DNA from: Metridium senile | Taxonomy: Eukaryota > Cnidaria > Anthozoa > Actiniaria > Metridiidae | Direction of reading: 5' to 3' | Assembly: GCA_949775045.1 (NCBI GenBank) | Contig: OX459100.1 | Location: 1,522,501 to 1,586,500 of the forward strand | Length of the DNA: 64,000 nucleotides | Part shown: in pieces, positions 1 through 11,108 of the stretch | Layout of the letters: every line of letters begins with the position of its first letter | Numbering within the stretch: position 1 is the first letter of the stretch | Translations under genes and position numbers: made by a program | Notes under the pieces: generated by a model | What the model was told of the DNA's origin: nothing | The model's database searches: none | What the model saw: only the letters and a program-made list of their open reading frames with translations

Positions 1-940
1 CTTAAATGAAATTCGCGTATTGTTTCAATTATTGTTTTCTCATGTTAAAGTAGGGTTTAATTAACAAATTGATTTTCTGAACAAATAACATGATATAACA
101 TTGTGACAAAAAACCCGCCAATTGTTACAGCCATATGTATTTCACTCAACCAGCGTTTATACAAAGAACTAAGAAATCACAGTAGTATTAACAATTCAAA
201 ACAAATCACTAAAAGTTTAACGAAAACTGAAAAAACGCTGCGCAAAAAAACACCGCAAAAAAAAGATATACTTTAGTTGATTTTTAAATTGTAAAAAAAC
301 CGACAATTGTTACAGCCATATTTGTATTTATCTCCATAGCAAGTTTACACAAATAACCAAGTTATAAACATAATATCAACAATTAAAACAAATTACTGAA
401 CTAAAAGTTTAAGGCAAATAAAAGCCACCGAAAAAAAAGAAAAAAATCTCCGCAAAAAAAATATGTTTTTTATTGAGTTTTGAAAATGTAACCATTGATA
501 ATAAATATCCTAATAGTTAAAATACCCTTTCTAGAATAATATACTTTGCTTTGAGCATTTGCTCCCGCCTTAGTGAAAACAACACGGCAATTATCACAGG
601 CAATTAAACAATTTCATCAACAGAACAAAGATATCTTTTTCCGGGATTTGGGTTTCAATCCTCCAGGCGTTACTCACCGCGTTATGGTTCTTGAAATCAC
701 AAGTGCTTTCACTTCTAAGAAAATTGAGCACTTTTTTTTAGCTTACAATAAATTTTACAACCATTGTTTTCGATTATTTCAGAATATCACAAAAATTTGA
801 AAAAGAGAGAACAATTTAAAAGGTGTTTGTAGCCGAAAAGTATCCCGATAATCTTAATCCATGAAATCATTTTTGACGTCAAAGGAAGCTGCTTTTTTGT
901 AAATCATTTTCTTTCGGTAGAGATTGATTTACCGGGTAAA
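1..940. repeat. Two-unit diverged tandem repeat (103-290 and 291-480) in AT-rich leader
   Basis: Both units start near CAATTGTTACAGCCATAT, share the block AAAAGTTTAA, and end in A-rich runs with CCGCAAAAAAAA. Unit length is about 190 bp and divergence is high. From 480 to 940 I see nothing beyond short chance ORFs and no splice-supported exon. Confidence 0.6.
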
Positions 941-945
941 ATCAT

Positions 946-1012
946 TATAAAAGCTGGTGTGCTAAGTAAGTTAGAGTACACACCACTGGGAAAACTTCTA
1001 CAGCTGGATCAG
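946..1012 (+). promoter_or_regulatory. TATA promoter and non-coding first exon of the 2.2-kb peptide gene
   Basis: TATAAAAG lies at 946-953. About 25-30 bp downstream a short transcribed stretch would begin near 976-980. It ends at a good donor, CAG|GTAAGA, with the junction after 1012. The next acceptor, TTTTCAG at 2228-2234, opens the exon carrying the start codon. The first exon holds no ATG-led reading frame, so it is read as 5' UTR. The TSS is inferred from spacing. Confidence 0.5.
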
Positions 1013-1564
1013 GTAAGACACTTTTAATTTTTCTTATTCATTATATTGAAGACTGATTTCATTAGTTTACCAATCTTTGAAATGGAGTTATTTTTGTTAT
1101 AATTAGTACTGAAGTGGTACTCTTAAATCTTTTAACTTTTTTATTCATCATATTGAAGATTTTATTAGTTTGCTCATCTTGGAGATTTTTTTTTTTATTA
1201 TTATAATTACACCATTCAAGTGTTACTCTAAAATCTCGGAGATTTCTACTTAAGAACCTAATAAGTGATGATAGTATTTTATTTATTGCCAAATAGTCTT
1301 GGAATTGAATCTAATATACGCGAAACATTAACGCCCACCATGCAGCAGATTTCGTATCATAATGACTGTGAAAATCTCACGGCATGTCAAGGCACGGCAA
1401 GGCACATTAAAAGCAAACATCAAGGTCGAGTCAAGGCACCCACATGGCACTGAACACTCCACAGTCGTAAGAACTGATTTGCTCTATAGGTAGTGGGTGT
1501 GCTACGATCTCGTATTTTAGAGCTCCTACCAGTATTTTCGTTAATAGAGCTGAGGCCAGATCTA

Positions 1565-1930
1565 GAAGGAAGCAAAACTTGAAAACTGTTATAATGCCAA
1601 AACTTATAAATACATTTTCTCTTTTTCACATCACTTCTAATTTATAATACACATAGGAAAATACAATTATAAAGTTTAATTATACAGATATTTAGCTCAA
1701 ACAAGTTCTAACAATTTTATTTATTGAATCTAATACACAAGAAACACTAACGCCAACTTAAAGTTTAAGCCATGCAGAAAGAAGCAAAACTCGAAAATAG
1801 AAAGCCAAAAAGTATAAATACATTTTCTCTATTTTACATAACTTACAATATATAATACATTTAAGAAAATAAGAGTACAATGTTTAACTATACATTTATA
1901 GCTCAAGTTCTAGCCATTTTTTAATTGTAT
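1565..1930. repeat. Direct duplication of about 160 bp inside the 5' UTR intron
   Basis: The segments at about 1565-1730 and 1783-1925 share GTATAAATACATTTTCTCT, an adjoining ATTTATAATAC-like block and a TAGCTCAA block. Further partial matching extends upstream at 1300 and 1725 (ATTGAATCTAATA). The repeat lies wholly within the intron 1013-2234. Confidence 0.6.
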
Positions 1931-2254
1931 ATGTTTAAATAAATCCAATAAGCGCAGCCCTCGAATAAGCACCGCATTTTAACGCTAGAATGCTACTCTA
2001 TAGAACAGCATTTGAAATACATTTTTATCAAAAGCTATATATTCTTCATATTTCACCGCTCGCCCATTAAAGTTATCTCCCGAATATTCGTAGTTCTGAT
2101 CAAGAAGGGGACAGTGAGATCGATCGAGAACAATTTAATAAGCGCCGCGCGGCGTTTATTCGAGTATATACGGTAGGCTTTGTTCTGGGACCCACTTGGC
2201 TTGGAAAATGACACCAATACACTTGTGTTTTCAGAATTCTCAAGACGCTTCACC

Positions 2255-2914
2255 ATGATGAAAGGTTTTATTATTGCAGTGTTCTTGGTTCTATTAATTG
2301 GCAGTCTCAATGCACAACCAGGTATATATCGGATATCATAACTAATTCACCTCCTCCTAATATCGATAATAACTAGACATAACAATGGATTAAAATAGTA
2401 ACAGTCCCTGAACCACCTAGAAAGGTAGCAGGGCTTTTGCATCGCAGCAAGACGACCTTTGAGCTTGCAATTAATAATAGCTAATGATAGATAACGTTTT
2501 TTTAAACATCTTGCAGGAGAACTATACTATATAGTCATTGAACTAGTCTTACTGATTACATGTTGCTAAGAAAACAATTGGAGTAAAAATGAACGGAATA
2601 ATCTAATATGAATGACATTTTTTTATTCTAAGAACTCACGTCAAACTATAATTGTGTTTCAAAGGAATTTCTGAATACATTTTTTACAATCCCAAATATA
2701 TCACTGTGACTGGCCGAATAAACACTGAATTCCTGCTTATTAAAATCTTATTTTATATTTCCACATAGACGAATATGAAGACAACTACGAAGTACAAAGA
2801 AAGTCGGAAGAATCACCGAGAATTGTACGCGGTAGACAGGCTTATCCCCCCTCCAAAAGAGAAGGACCGCCACATAACCGATGGGGTGGAATATTTGGTA
2901 AAAGAGATCAATAA
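2255..2914 (+). CDS. Secreted neuropeptide-like precursor (70 aa, two coding exons)
   Basis: Coding exons are 2255-2321 and 2769-2914, joined in frame across a GT-AG intron (phase 1). The start ATG has context CACC; a second ATG follows at once. Residues 1-20 form a classic signal peptide (hydrophobic core FIIAVFLVLLIG, cleavage likely after SLNA). Then comes an acidic spacer (DEYEDNYE) followed by basic processing sites: RK, RGR, KR and GKR. The last candidate product is EGPPHNRWGGIF followed by Gly-Lys-Arg. That is the usual signal for prohormone-convertase cleavage and C-terminal amidation, and would give an IF-amide peptide. A second candidate is QAYPPS, with an N-terminal Gln that could cyclise. 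The precursor ends two residues later (DQ). The architecture is that of a short single-copy neuropeptide precursor. The peptide does not match a family I can name with confidence. Confidence 0.8.
2395..2505. mobile_element. Fragment of MITE family A in the coding intron
   Basis: AACAGTCCCTGAACCACC, then GAAAGGTAGCAGGGC, TTTGCATCG and GAGCTTGCAATTAATAATAG follow the order of the family A left arm (see 10962-11108). The right arm is absent. The intron is 2322-2768. Confidence 0.5.
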
Positions 2915-3108
2915 TAACTGATCATTGACCACTCCACTCAATGAAAACTGAATATCAACTTGAAGAATAATTTCCCTTATGGATGGCCAACTATTCAAAT
3001 TAATTTAGAATGATTTAAAAGTAAATGCATGCAGTGCATTAACTAGCATGTGATTATTAGTGTTACAACTGCTAATGCTTGTTGGAATTAATACTGCATG
3101 TTATATTC

Positions 3109-3114
3109 AATAAA
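3109..3114 (+). terminator. Poly-A signal AATAAA of the peptide gene
   Basis: This AATAAA lies about 195 bp after the stop codon (2912-2914), in sequence without competing exons, so the 3' UTR would be roughly 215 nt. Position and motif only. Confidence 0.5.
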
Positions 3115-3228
3115 ACACTTGTCCATCCGTATATACAATGCATGTTTGTGTGTGTAATTATTGGTGTGGTTAAGGTGATGGGTGTTATTGCCATGTGCAA
3201 GAGCATGATACTAGAGTGCGAATGTTAT

Positions 3229-3670
3229 ACACCTATTTTAAAAAGGTTGACAGAGGCGAACGGCGATTTCACGATTGAAAAAGGAATTGTGAATACGCAT
3301 ACAATATATCCTAGTGTTGTTTTAGATTACTAAGCGAAGTTTTATCAATTTATAGCTCTTCTTTACAATATAGAATTGGCATTGTGCAGTAAATATGTTC
3401 CTTTGGGTCGCGCAATCGCCGTTCGCCATTCACTCTAAGTAAATCCTTCAGAGGGAACTAGCCAATCAGCGTGAAGTGAACATGCTCAACTTGTTAGCAT
3501 AACCCCGAGGGAAAAATATTAGTGCGTTAATGCTCGCCTGACCGGGATAGGGAGCTTTCTATAATTTTGTAATCCATCGAAAACCGCATAAAATGTAAAA
3601 AAACTCTTTACAAACTTTACACCTGAAAGAAATTAGGCTGATTTATAAGTTTTAAAAGTTTAAAACATAA
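3229..3670. mobile_element. Degraded inverted-repeat element (family D relative) plus a dispersed repeat
   Basis: The end CACCTATTTTAAAAAGGTTG with GGCGAACGGCGAT (3231-3270) and the opposed GCGCAATCGCCGTTCGCC (3404-3422) resemble the arms of the element at 27348-27640. The adjoining 3555-3670 stretch (TTTTGTAATCCATCGAAAAC and following) reappears inverted at about 13665-13780. Confidence 0.5.
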
Positions 3671-4047
3671 CAAATTGAATCTCAAATGCGGATTTGATAA
3701 AAAGCACAAGGTACCCCTCCCTTTAATAATTTTTGTACAACGCGGGCTTAATTTGCGAACTTTTACTATTAGTCGTTCCTTACATCTTCTACATGATATT
3801 GAAATGCTTTATTCAAAATATATAAAGTATCAGATTGAGATAAAATAAAACTATATATACATATAAAATCCTGTCTTATGTGAAAAAAAGCTAACCTATA
3901 ATATCAAATAATGTAATTCGTTATAAAATCTACAATCCAGAAACTAATACCATATATATGAAAATATATTATATCATATAGTTACACGTCTTTTACTCAA
4001 GCCTGTTTCGGCTACTATGACATCACTATAAACTTGTTCTAGTACAC

Positions 4048-4426
4048 AGCTATTTCAAAAGCGTAGAATACTGAATACGGTACTGCATATTGAATAGTGC
4101 ATTCCATTCAATGGAGGGCCATAGTGAAAACTACTGGGCAACCAGTAACTATGTTAACCCTCATTAAATAAAGACGCATCATCATCATCAAGACCGAAAT
4201 GAATTTTGGGTCATGTAATATTGTTGAAAATAAAATAAATAATAATAATTAGTTATTTTATTCTTAGTGCATTCCATTCAAAACAACATACGAGCTAGTT
4301 ATATTGGGAGTAAATATCGCTGTATATGTATTATTTATTACGAATCAATGAGACCCACAATCCCCTTTGGTCTTGGAATGCACTATTCAGTATTCAACGT
4401 TTTTTGAAATAGCTGTTTATAGGAAT
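4048..4426. mobile_element. MITE with about 40-bp terminal inverted repeats
   Basis: The left end CAGCTATTTCAAAA plus ATACTGAATA is matched inverted by TATTCAGTATTCAACG and TTTTGAAATAGCTG at the right. GTGCATTCCATTC also recurs internally at 4097 and 4268. There is no ORF, so it would be non-autonomous. Confidence 0.7.
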
Positions 4427-4514
4427 ATTATATACTATAATATGTGTTGTTCCTATAGTAGATACTCGAATGTTCGTCAAAGCATTGTAATTGTTCTTAC
4501 TTTATATATCTATA

Positions 4515-4803
4515 GCTTTGAGTCATAAAATAATTGATATAGATCGCGCGTTTTGATTGGCTAAGAAGTGTTCCGTGAGTCATAAAACAATTGATATAAA
4601 TCACGCGGTTTGATTGGCTAAGAAGTGTTCCGTGGGTCATAAAATAATTGATATAAATCGCGCGTTTTCATTGGCTAAGAAGTGTTCCGTGGGTCATAAA
4701 ATAATTGATATAAATCGCGCGTTTTCATTGGCTAAGAAGTGTTCCGTGAGTCATAAAATAATTGATATAAATCGCGCGCTTTGATTGGCGGAAAAGTGTT
4801 CCG
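4515..4803 (+). repeat. 57-bp minisatellite, five copies
   Basis: Each unit carries GTCATAAAATAATTGATAT, AAATCGCGCG, TTTGATTGGC and AAGAAGTGTTCCG. The phrase TGTTCCG recurs at about 4569, 4626, 4683, 4740 and 4797, an exact 57-bp spacing. Units differ by a few substitutions. Confidence 0.9.
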
Positions 4804-5015
4804 CTACACGGCTTTCTTCTCCAAACGCTTCGCTCTTCGTCTTAAAATTCAAGTGCTGTGTAACTCGATAAAACACACTGCCACGTCTTCTATTACTCCA
4901 AATAAACACCGTCTTCCAACAGTAGTTGGCTTGGCGAATTGGATAAGAATTGTCGAAGAATTTTCCCCTTCGGTTCATTCGGCGCGCCTCCGCTATATCT
5001 CAATCCCCTATCACA

Positions 5016-5338
5016 GCCTTATCACAAGACTTTACTAATGTTCTTATATTGTCTTAATGTTGCCCCAGTGCTTTCTTGTCCTCTGTTGGTGTCTGTCTGT
5101 CTGTTGTGGAAATGCTACGAGTCTTTTCACTCTTGATAGCGCAGCGTCACAGCAAACTTCGTGTAGGTTCCAGGCTTTGCTATTCTCCCTGCCTTATCAC
5201 AAAACTTTACTAATATTCTTATGTCTTAATGTTGCTCCAGTGCTTTCTTGTCCTCTGTCGTTGTCTGTCTGTCTGTTGTGGAAATGCTACGAGTCTTTTC
5301 ACTCTTGATAGTGCAGCGTCACAGCATGTTTCGTGTAG
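5016..5338 (+). repeat. 175-bp tandem duplication
   Basis: 5016-5167 and 5191-5338 are near copies: CCTTATCACAA, CTTTACTAAT, GTGCTTTCTTGTCCTCTGT, GTCTGTCTGTCTGTTGTGG and AATGCTACGAGTCTTTTC in the same order. The overlapping ORFs are open by chance and have no family resemblance. The 5570-5830 stretch downstream (ending CATGTCCCCCTCTTT) resembles part of 24600-24900. Confidence 0.8.
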
Positions 5339-6044
5339 TTTCAAGGTTATGTCATTCTTTCTTTTTTTTATTGGATTACGGTTCACGTCCACCGTCTTTA
5401 ATGCTGTTACAATACGTTTAAATACCACGTCATCACATCTGACGAAGGTACATATATTACGCACTGGTGGTCCATTTCCCTGGTTCTTGGAAAATATCAA
5501 AAGTTTAATGTTAGTAATAAGTCATAGAAACAAGTCGATACAACTTGACCAGCAAGCGGTGAATTGAAGATTATTGTTAATGTTTGGAGAGGGGGTCCTC
5601 AAAACCGCAACCGCGCAAAATTTCTTTAGCAACATCGCATCACAATATCTCTCACCAAACACTACGAACACCACAGACTTAAAATTCACTGCTTTGGAAA
5701 AGCAAAAATACTGCACACCGAAGCGATTTACATCGCCGCAACACCGCACTTTGAGAATTCTTTCATCGCAATATTCATCAACAACGCAACACCCATGTCC
5801 CCCTCTTTGGAGTTCACTCAATGATATGTGGTCGAGTAGGCCAATAAAGAGAAATAGTAAACCAGTGCAAAAATTATAGATTGCAGAGGTTTAAAAATAG
5901 TGTAGATCATTTTTATTATTACAATTAAATCAAACTTATAAAGAATTTGTGGTGATTTCTAAGATCAATACCACAGAGCTTCTATCCTTCGTCGTTTTTT
6001 TTTTGCTGTGTTACAAGAAAATCATTTTATTGATATACTCCGAA

Positions 6045-6095
6045 ACTCCGACGCATGCAGCCTATACTAGTTTACTCGCTAGTTTACATGAAAAG
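6045..6095 (+). repeat. Single monomer of the dispersed GCCTATACTAGTTTACTCGC satellite
   Basis: The core GCAGCCTATACTAGTTTACT followed by CGCTAGTTT is shared with the tandem array at 20312-20665 and with single monomers at 25800-25870 and 47330-47395. Here a CATG insertion follows the CCGACG lead. Confidence 0.7.
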
Positions 6096-6180
6096 AAAGA
6101 GTGTGTGTTTAACTGAAATATCGCAAAAGAATTTATACTGATTGCTGTAGTAATAACTACCAAAATATATGCAGACCAAC

Positions 6181-6303
6181 CTGTGTGAAACGCTTTCCTC
6201 TTTTAGCCTTTTTGCCCATCTTTCCAATGTTGATATGGAATGACTCGGTTAGAAGCACAAACCACACAGCAATAAGAAGTGTATTATACCACAACGACCT
6301 CAT
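6181..6303 (-). CDS. First exon of a secreted 4-Cys-family peptide gene; second exon not found
   Basis: The exon runs from ATG at 6303 to a donor after 6181 (CACAG|GTTGGT), 41 codons, ending in phase 0. Residues 1-21 form a signal peptide (LLIAVWFVLLTES). They are followed by FHINIGKMGKKAKRGKR, matching the FHIGIGK and FHMGIGK segments right after the signal peptide in the genes at 26462 and 37206. Exon end phase and position also match. A TATATAAT-like box lies about 45 bp upstream on this strand (6347-6357). I looked by eye for a C-x6-C-x15-C-x6-C exon at lower coordinates and did not find one. It may lie beyond a long intron, or the gene may be truncated. Exon assignment is moderate; gene integrity is unknown. 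Confidence 0.6.
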
Positions 6304-6589
6304 GATTGAAGTAAAGACCAAACTGGTTTAAGAACTGCAAGGATCTCTATTATATACAGATAATGCTTTCAATAATGGGTCAATACTCTTTAAAGGTCAC
6401 GACACATTAATTGATGGTTATGACAAGGGTCTCGCCCGACCACCCATACTAAGCAGCTTTATACTACATCCATTGCAATACAATACAATATGCACTTAAA
6501 CGGTGTTTAATCACATGAAAAAATAAAACATGCTTTAGTCGGCATATATCGTTTTTTGTGAATTTATTTTTGCTGCGTGAGTTCCCGTT

Positions 6590-6915
6590 CATTCCCCTCT
6601 TTCTACATTCCCTCCACACCAATATTGTGCAGGATATTTGTTTTGTACGGGTGGCATGGTTGGCTGTGGTCCAGGTCCGGGTCCCGGCTCGAACAGGGTT
6701 ATTTGTGAGTTGACTTTGTTTCATGTGTTCTTTTCTCCTATGCCACGAGGGTTTTTCTCCGGGTTATCTGTTTTTTTTCCGGCCTCCGCAAAAATGAACA
6801 TGTGAGCTGAATTGTGTGCAAAATAATTAAACGTAGAGGTAGTGAGTGTGTGTCTGAGTCTCCCCCATTAGTAGGGCATACGTGTCCAGTCTAGAAGAAT
6901 TGTAACGTTAAAAAA
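6590..6915 (+). repeat. Dispersed retroposon-like repeat, copy 1
   Basis: GTGTGCAAAATAATTAAACG, GAGTCTCCCCCATTAGTAGG and GGCATACGTGTCCAGTCTAG match the 19690-19850 copy in order. Flanking 6320-6590 and 6915-7180 show no gene. Confidence 0.5.
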
Positions 6916-7198
6916 GTGATTTTTTTATTTTATTTTCCTACAGGCTGTGCAAGATGTTTTTCCCGCTTTGCACGATATTTGTTTCAGGAGATTTTGTTAT
7001 GGTATATTCACGATATTTTTTTTCAAGGTTAATTAAAGCTGTGCTCGAAATTGCCCAGCCCTCACCCCCTCAAATATCTAATGATCCGTCACAAACAAGG
7101 CGGGTATCTAGCTATAAAAAACCTCATGGCGGGACTCATGGTTAACCTAGACTGATCTGCAAAAATGTTGAATTTGAAGCCAGGATTCATATTAAAAC

Positions 7199-7282
7199 AC
7201 AAATTGGTTTGACTCTGGCCTGATTTTGATTTAATTTATTCAGACGTTTCGATCTACACTTAGACCTTCATCAGTGAGTTTA
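7199..7282 (-). ncRNA. Hammerhead-ribozyme-like motif in a Penelope-type terminal repeat (left, inverted)
   Basis: Read on the minus strand, CTGATGA (7274-7268), a stem II of GGTCT/AGATC and GAAACGTC (7250-7243) occur in hammerhead core order. The self-complementary ACGT would form a minimal stem III, cleavage would fall after GUC at 7243, and TCA/TGA can pair as a 3-bp stem I. One extra A follows the CUGAUGA. Minimal hammerheads of this kind are known from terminal repeats of Penelope-like retroelements. Activity is unproven. Confidence 0.55.
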
Positions 7283-7496
7283 ATTTTAATGCTACTGAAA
7301 TTGTAGATAGGGAAGGAAACTGACACAAGAGATTATTTCTAGAGGCATGGCACTCTGAACTTGATGAACATTCAGGAAATGATCATATTGCTATACCATA
7401 AATATATATAATCATTGTAAATTCTAGAACAGCGCGCGCTTAAACAATATTCAAACCTGCGATGATACATTATAACAAATCACTCAGTTGTAACGA

Positions 7497-7580
7497 TCAC
7501 TGATGAAGGTCTAAGTATAGATCGAAACGTCTGAATAAATTTTACCAAAATCAGGCCAGAGTCAAACCAATTTGTATTTT
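7497..7580 (+). ncRNA. Hammerhead-ribozyme-like motif, right copy
   Basis: CTGATGA at 7500-7506, stem II GGTCT (7508-7512) with AGATC (7519-7523), and GAAACGTC at 7524-7531. The flank AAAATCAGGCCAGAGTCAAA mirrors the left copy, so the two form an inverted pair about 215 bp apart. Both face outward. Confidence 0.55.
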
Positions 7581-7599
7581 TAGAATCTGCAAGTTTATA

Positions 7600-9500
7600 T
7601 ATAATAAGATAATTGACTATACGTTTTATTACAATAATAAAGCAATAACAATAGCAATAATTTTATATTAGCGGTTTGAAGACAAAAACGTTCCGCGGTG
7701 CTTGCTACACGTTCTATCGGTCACGTGATATGTAACTGACTGAAAGTCAAGGATAATGTGTTGTACTGAAATCTTCCGGTTCTTATTTTTAAGAGAGTAA
7801 ACAATAGGTTTCAGCCAATTAAAAACTTGAGTTTGGTGATAGTGTAAGTTATCAACTTTGCAAGGGGCCACTTTTTGTATTGACCTACTTGAGGCCTACT
7901 TTATTACTATCCCTTGAATGAAAGATAGCACAAGTAGGCGATAATAGGAATATGAGTGTTGAAATCACTAACAAATAAACACACCAAGGACATTGCGGTT
8001 ACAAATATTTTCATCAGAAAATCGATCACACTGTTCTCTCGCCATCTTCTTAGGAATAGACTTTATTATTATTTTTACAATGCTTTCCCAATACACTTTC
8101 TTTTGAGAAAGACTTTATTTAATATCCTCAATGAGTTGTAAATACAATTTTTTTTTAGAAATGGATTTTCTTCATTCTTCTTCAAACAAATAAATTAAAG
8201 ATTATTACTCTTAGAATTAGGTTGGAAGAATGAAAGTATGGAAGAGAAGGCGTATTTCTATACAAATAAACAAAGTATTTATCAATCTATTTATTTAATT
8301 AATTGATTTATTAATTAATTAGTTTATTTGCTTTTTTTTCTTAATTTTTTCTTTGTTTGTATGAATGTTTTTTTATAAAATAAATTAACAAAAACCCATG
8401 AAACACTTAGCGGAAGCACTTTGTTTGTCTAGTTTTCCTGTTCTGCATTCACACGACGATTGACCTTACCAAATCTAGATCTAAACGTTTGTGAAAAAAT
8501 AAATAAATTCATGCAAAATAAATACAGTTTCCAATGGTCCTTGTTAAGGGTGTAAGACGATGTCAGTTCAAAAAGAAATGGTGCAACGAATCAGAAGAAC
8601 GTTTTTGTAAATATTCTCAAAGTTTCGTTTATTTAACTGTTAATCTGAATCGGTTTTTGTGTAAAGATATGATAGATGCCAAGATACATGATAAACCTTA
8701 GATATACGCATTTACATTTACTTACAGGTCCACCGCTTATGTACTCCCTTTGAAAATATAGGCTTAATTGTGTGAGCTGATAGGAGGGATTACAGGATTC
8801 AGTAAAGTCTGCCAACATTTTAAAAGACACCTTTCATCAACCTGTGTTAAATCTTCTTAACAAATAATTATTCTAAACGTGCGCGCAGAGTTGCATTTGC
8901 ACGTGCTCTTTACATACGCGTAAGACACTCAGCTGTAACGACTAAACCTTCACATTGTTTATCATGAGGATGGGTTTGTAGCCCAAAAGCGTGTTTTAAC
9001 AAGATTAATGCAGGTTGACGAAACATTTCTTTGAAAATGAACTTTAATATAAGCTAGCAAACGCCTTTTAAAATAATAAGTTGTTGCAAATAAGGCTTAA
9101 GGGAAATTAGTTTCAGGTAATACCAGAGTCTGCATGGGGTTAACTGTTAACTGAGAAACGGCTAAAAAATTAACTGTTAACTGAGAACTCCGTGTCTTTT
9201 TAGGATAACTGTTAGCTGATATTTCTTTGTTTTTGGAAGGAAGTTTGAAGATAAATATAGACCGAATCGGAGTATGGCGACCTGCTATCGTTTTCACGTT
9301 GCAACTCAATAAAGTTTTCTTTTTGAGAGGCTTGCCAAGTCGACGTTCCAAGTTGAGGTTGGAGTTGCTGCGCATGATAAATTATAGTTTGGCTATATGT
9401 GCGGCAACTCGAACTTCGAATTGGAACTATTATTTGTGGTCACTGAACAGTGAATAGGTCTATTGGTCGCCATATTTCGTTGTGTTGTATGGTTTTGTGT
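7600..9500. other. Intergenic AT-rich DNA, no gene seen
   Basis: I see no exon with splice support and no coding-like ORF. The only local structure is a short repeat of TTAACTGTTAACTGAGAA around 9136-9190 and an AT-rich palindromic run near 8290-8335. Confidence 0.5.
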
Positions 9501-9504
9501 TAAA

Positions 9505-9606
9505 CTATGCATAGTGTGACTGGGATAACATTTCTATGCATAGTGTAAAGTGACTGGGATAACATTTCTATGCATAGTGTAAAGTGACTGGGATAACATT
9601 TCTATG
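9505..9606 (+). repeat. Three tandem copies of a 36-bp unit
   Basis: TATGCATAGTGT, GTGACTGGGATAACATTTC recurs three times with almost no divergence. Confidence 0.85.
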
Positions 9607-9904
9607 AGAAATAGTAAGGGTTAGTAATAGCGAGGGTTCAAGGGCTATATACATTCAATCGTCAATTATGAAATGAGTTTGTGATTGCGTGTTGCTCAAA
9701 ATAATCAAACAATAAAAGCAAGAATTAATTTATGCCAACACATTATCGGGGTCACCAAGAGGACTTTCGCTATACCACCAGCGAAGATGGCGACCGTCCA
9801 CTACTCATATTACATCATGATGATAGCTTGTAATCTTATTTAAAATAATTATGTGATCGTTAAGTGCATAGTACTGACACGATGCATGCATAGTATAGTA
9901 CAAG

Positions 9905-10570
9905 CCAAACGTCGTTATCACACACCATAATCATCAACATCATAACTGATCACCACCATCTGCATGTTTAAATCCATCATTACCATCATCACTAATCATC
10001 ATCATTATCATTAATCATCATCACCATCATCACCATCATCACCATCATCACCATCATCATCATGACCACCACCTGCATGTTTAAATCCATCATTACCATC
10101 ATCACTAATCATCATCATTATCATTAATCATCATCACCATCATCATCATCATCACCATCATCACCATCATCACCATCATCACCATCATCACCATCATCAC
10201 CATCATCACCATCATCACCATCATCATCATGACCACCACCTGCATGTTTAAATCCATCATTACCATCGTCTTTATCATCTACGTTATCATCATCACTAAT
10301 CATCATCATCATCACCGTCATAATCACCATTTGCATCACCATTATTATCATCATCATCTGCATTATTAACAGTCATCATCATTATCGCCGTCATCATCAT
10401 CATCACCATTTGTATCTTTATAATTAACATCATCATCATCATCGTCATCACCATCAGTCATCACCATCTGCATCATCAACATCAAATATCGCCACCATCA
10501 TCATCAGTATCAACATGGTCATCATAATCATGTAAATCATCACCATCATTACAGTATCAATATTGTCATT
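9905..10570 (+). repeat. (ATC)n/(CAT)n triplet tract with higher-order repeats
   Basis: Long CATCAT/CACCAT runs are organised in a larger unit marked by CACCTGCATGTTTAAATCC, seen at about 10071 and 10240 and, with a small change, at 9958. The Asp-rich and Met-rich reading frames on the opposite strand come from the triplet repeat and are not genes. Confidence 0.9.
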
Positions 10571-10796
10571 CTATTTTCATTATTGATGATCGTCAAGTTA
10601 TCCTAACAACTGCAAATCATTTCTATTTGTGGTATTCAAGTAAACCTACCATCTTTATTGGTCATATGATGAATACCTTGACAACGTCTTTAGCGGTGCT
10701 TAAAGACCGTCGGAAATTAAAGAGATTTGTCAACAAAAGAACAGGATTATTGTTAGATATGGTTCTATAAAGTAGTCTTTGTTTTTATTACAAGCA

Positions 10797-10962
10797 CTTA
10801 ACTGTATAACACTAGGGTCAGATGAGACGTTTGCCATTTGCACTGGTATTTAAGATTTATAAATGTACTATCTAGAATAACTTAACTGTATAAGACTAAG
10901 GTCACAATAGACGTTTGCCATTTGCACTGGTATTTAAGATTTATAAATGCACTACCTAGAAT
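10797..10962 (+). repeat. 84-bp tandem duplication
   Basis: CTTAACTGTATAA begins at 10797 and 10881. GACGTTTGCCATTTGCACTG and GTATTTAAGATTTATAAATG follow in both units. Confidence 0.9.
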
Positions 10963-11108
10963 AGTCCCCCTTCACAGTTCCCTGCGCCATATTGAAAGGT
11001 ATAGCCGTTAAAAGTTCTCTATCGCTGCAAGCACAACGTTCGTCTCGCTTCGATGCAAAGGCCCGGCTACCTTTTAAGATGGTGCTGGGAACTGTAAAGG
11101 GGAATATT
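10962..11108. mobile_element. MITE family A, compact copy
   Basis: The left end ATAGTCCCCCTTCACAGTTC and CGCCATATTGAAAGGTA face the right-end reverse complement (AGCACCATCTTAAAAGGTAG, TTCCCCTTTACAGTTCCC). The inner TCTCGCTTCGATGCAAAGG is diagnostic. Other copies: 17308, 19338, 30055, 31087, 48758, and a fragment at 2395. TA-flanked ends suggest a non-autonomous DNA transposon. Confidence 0.75.

Noticed and set aside
5522..5879. Overlapping 99- and 101-residue ORFs on opposite strands
   Set aside because: Neither has splice or start support, and the stretch resembles the repeat at 24600-24900; the Cys-rich look of the minus frame does not follow the 4-Cys spacing.
10124..10363. Asp-rich ORF on the minus strand
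   Set aside because: (ATC)n repeat read in reverse.
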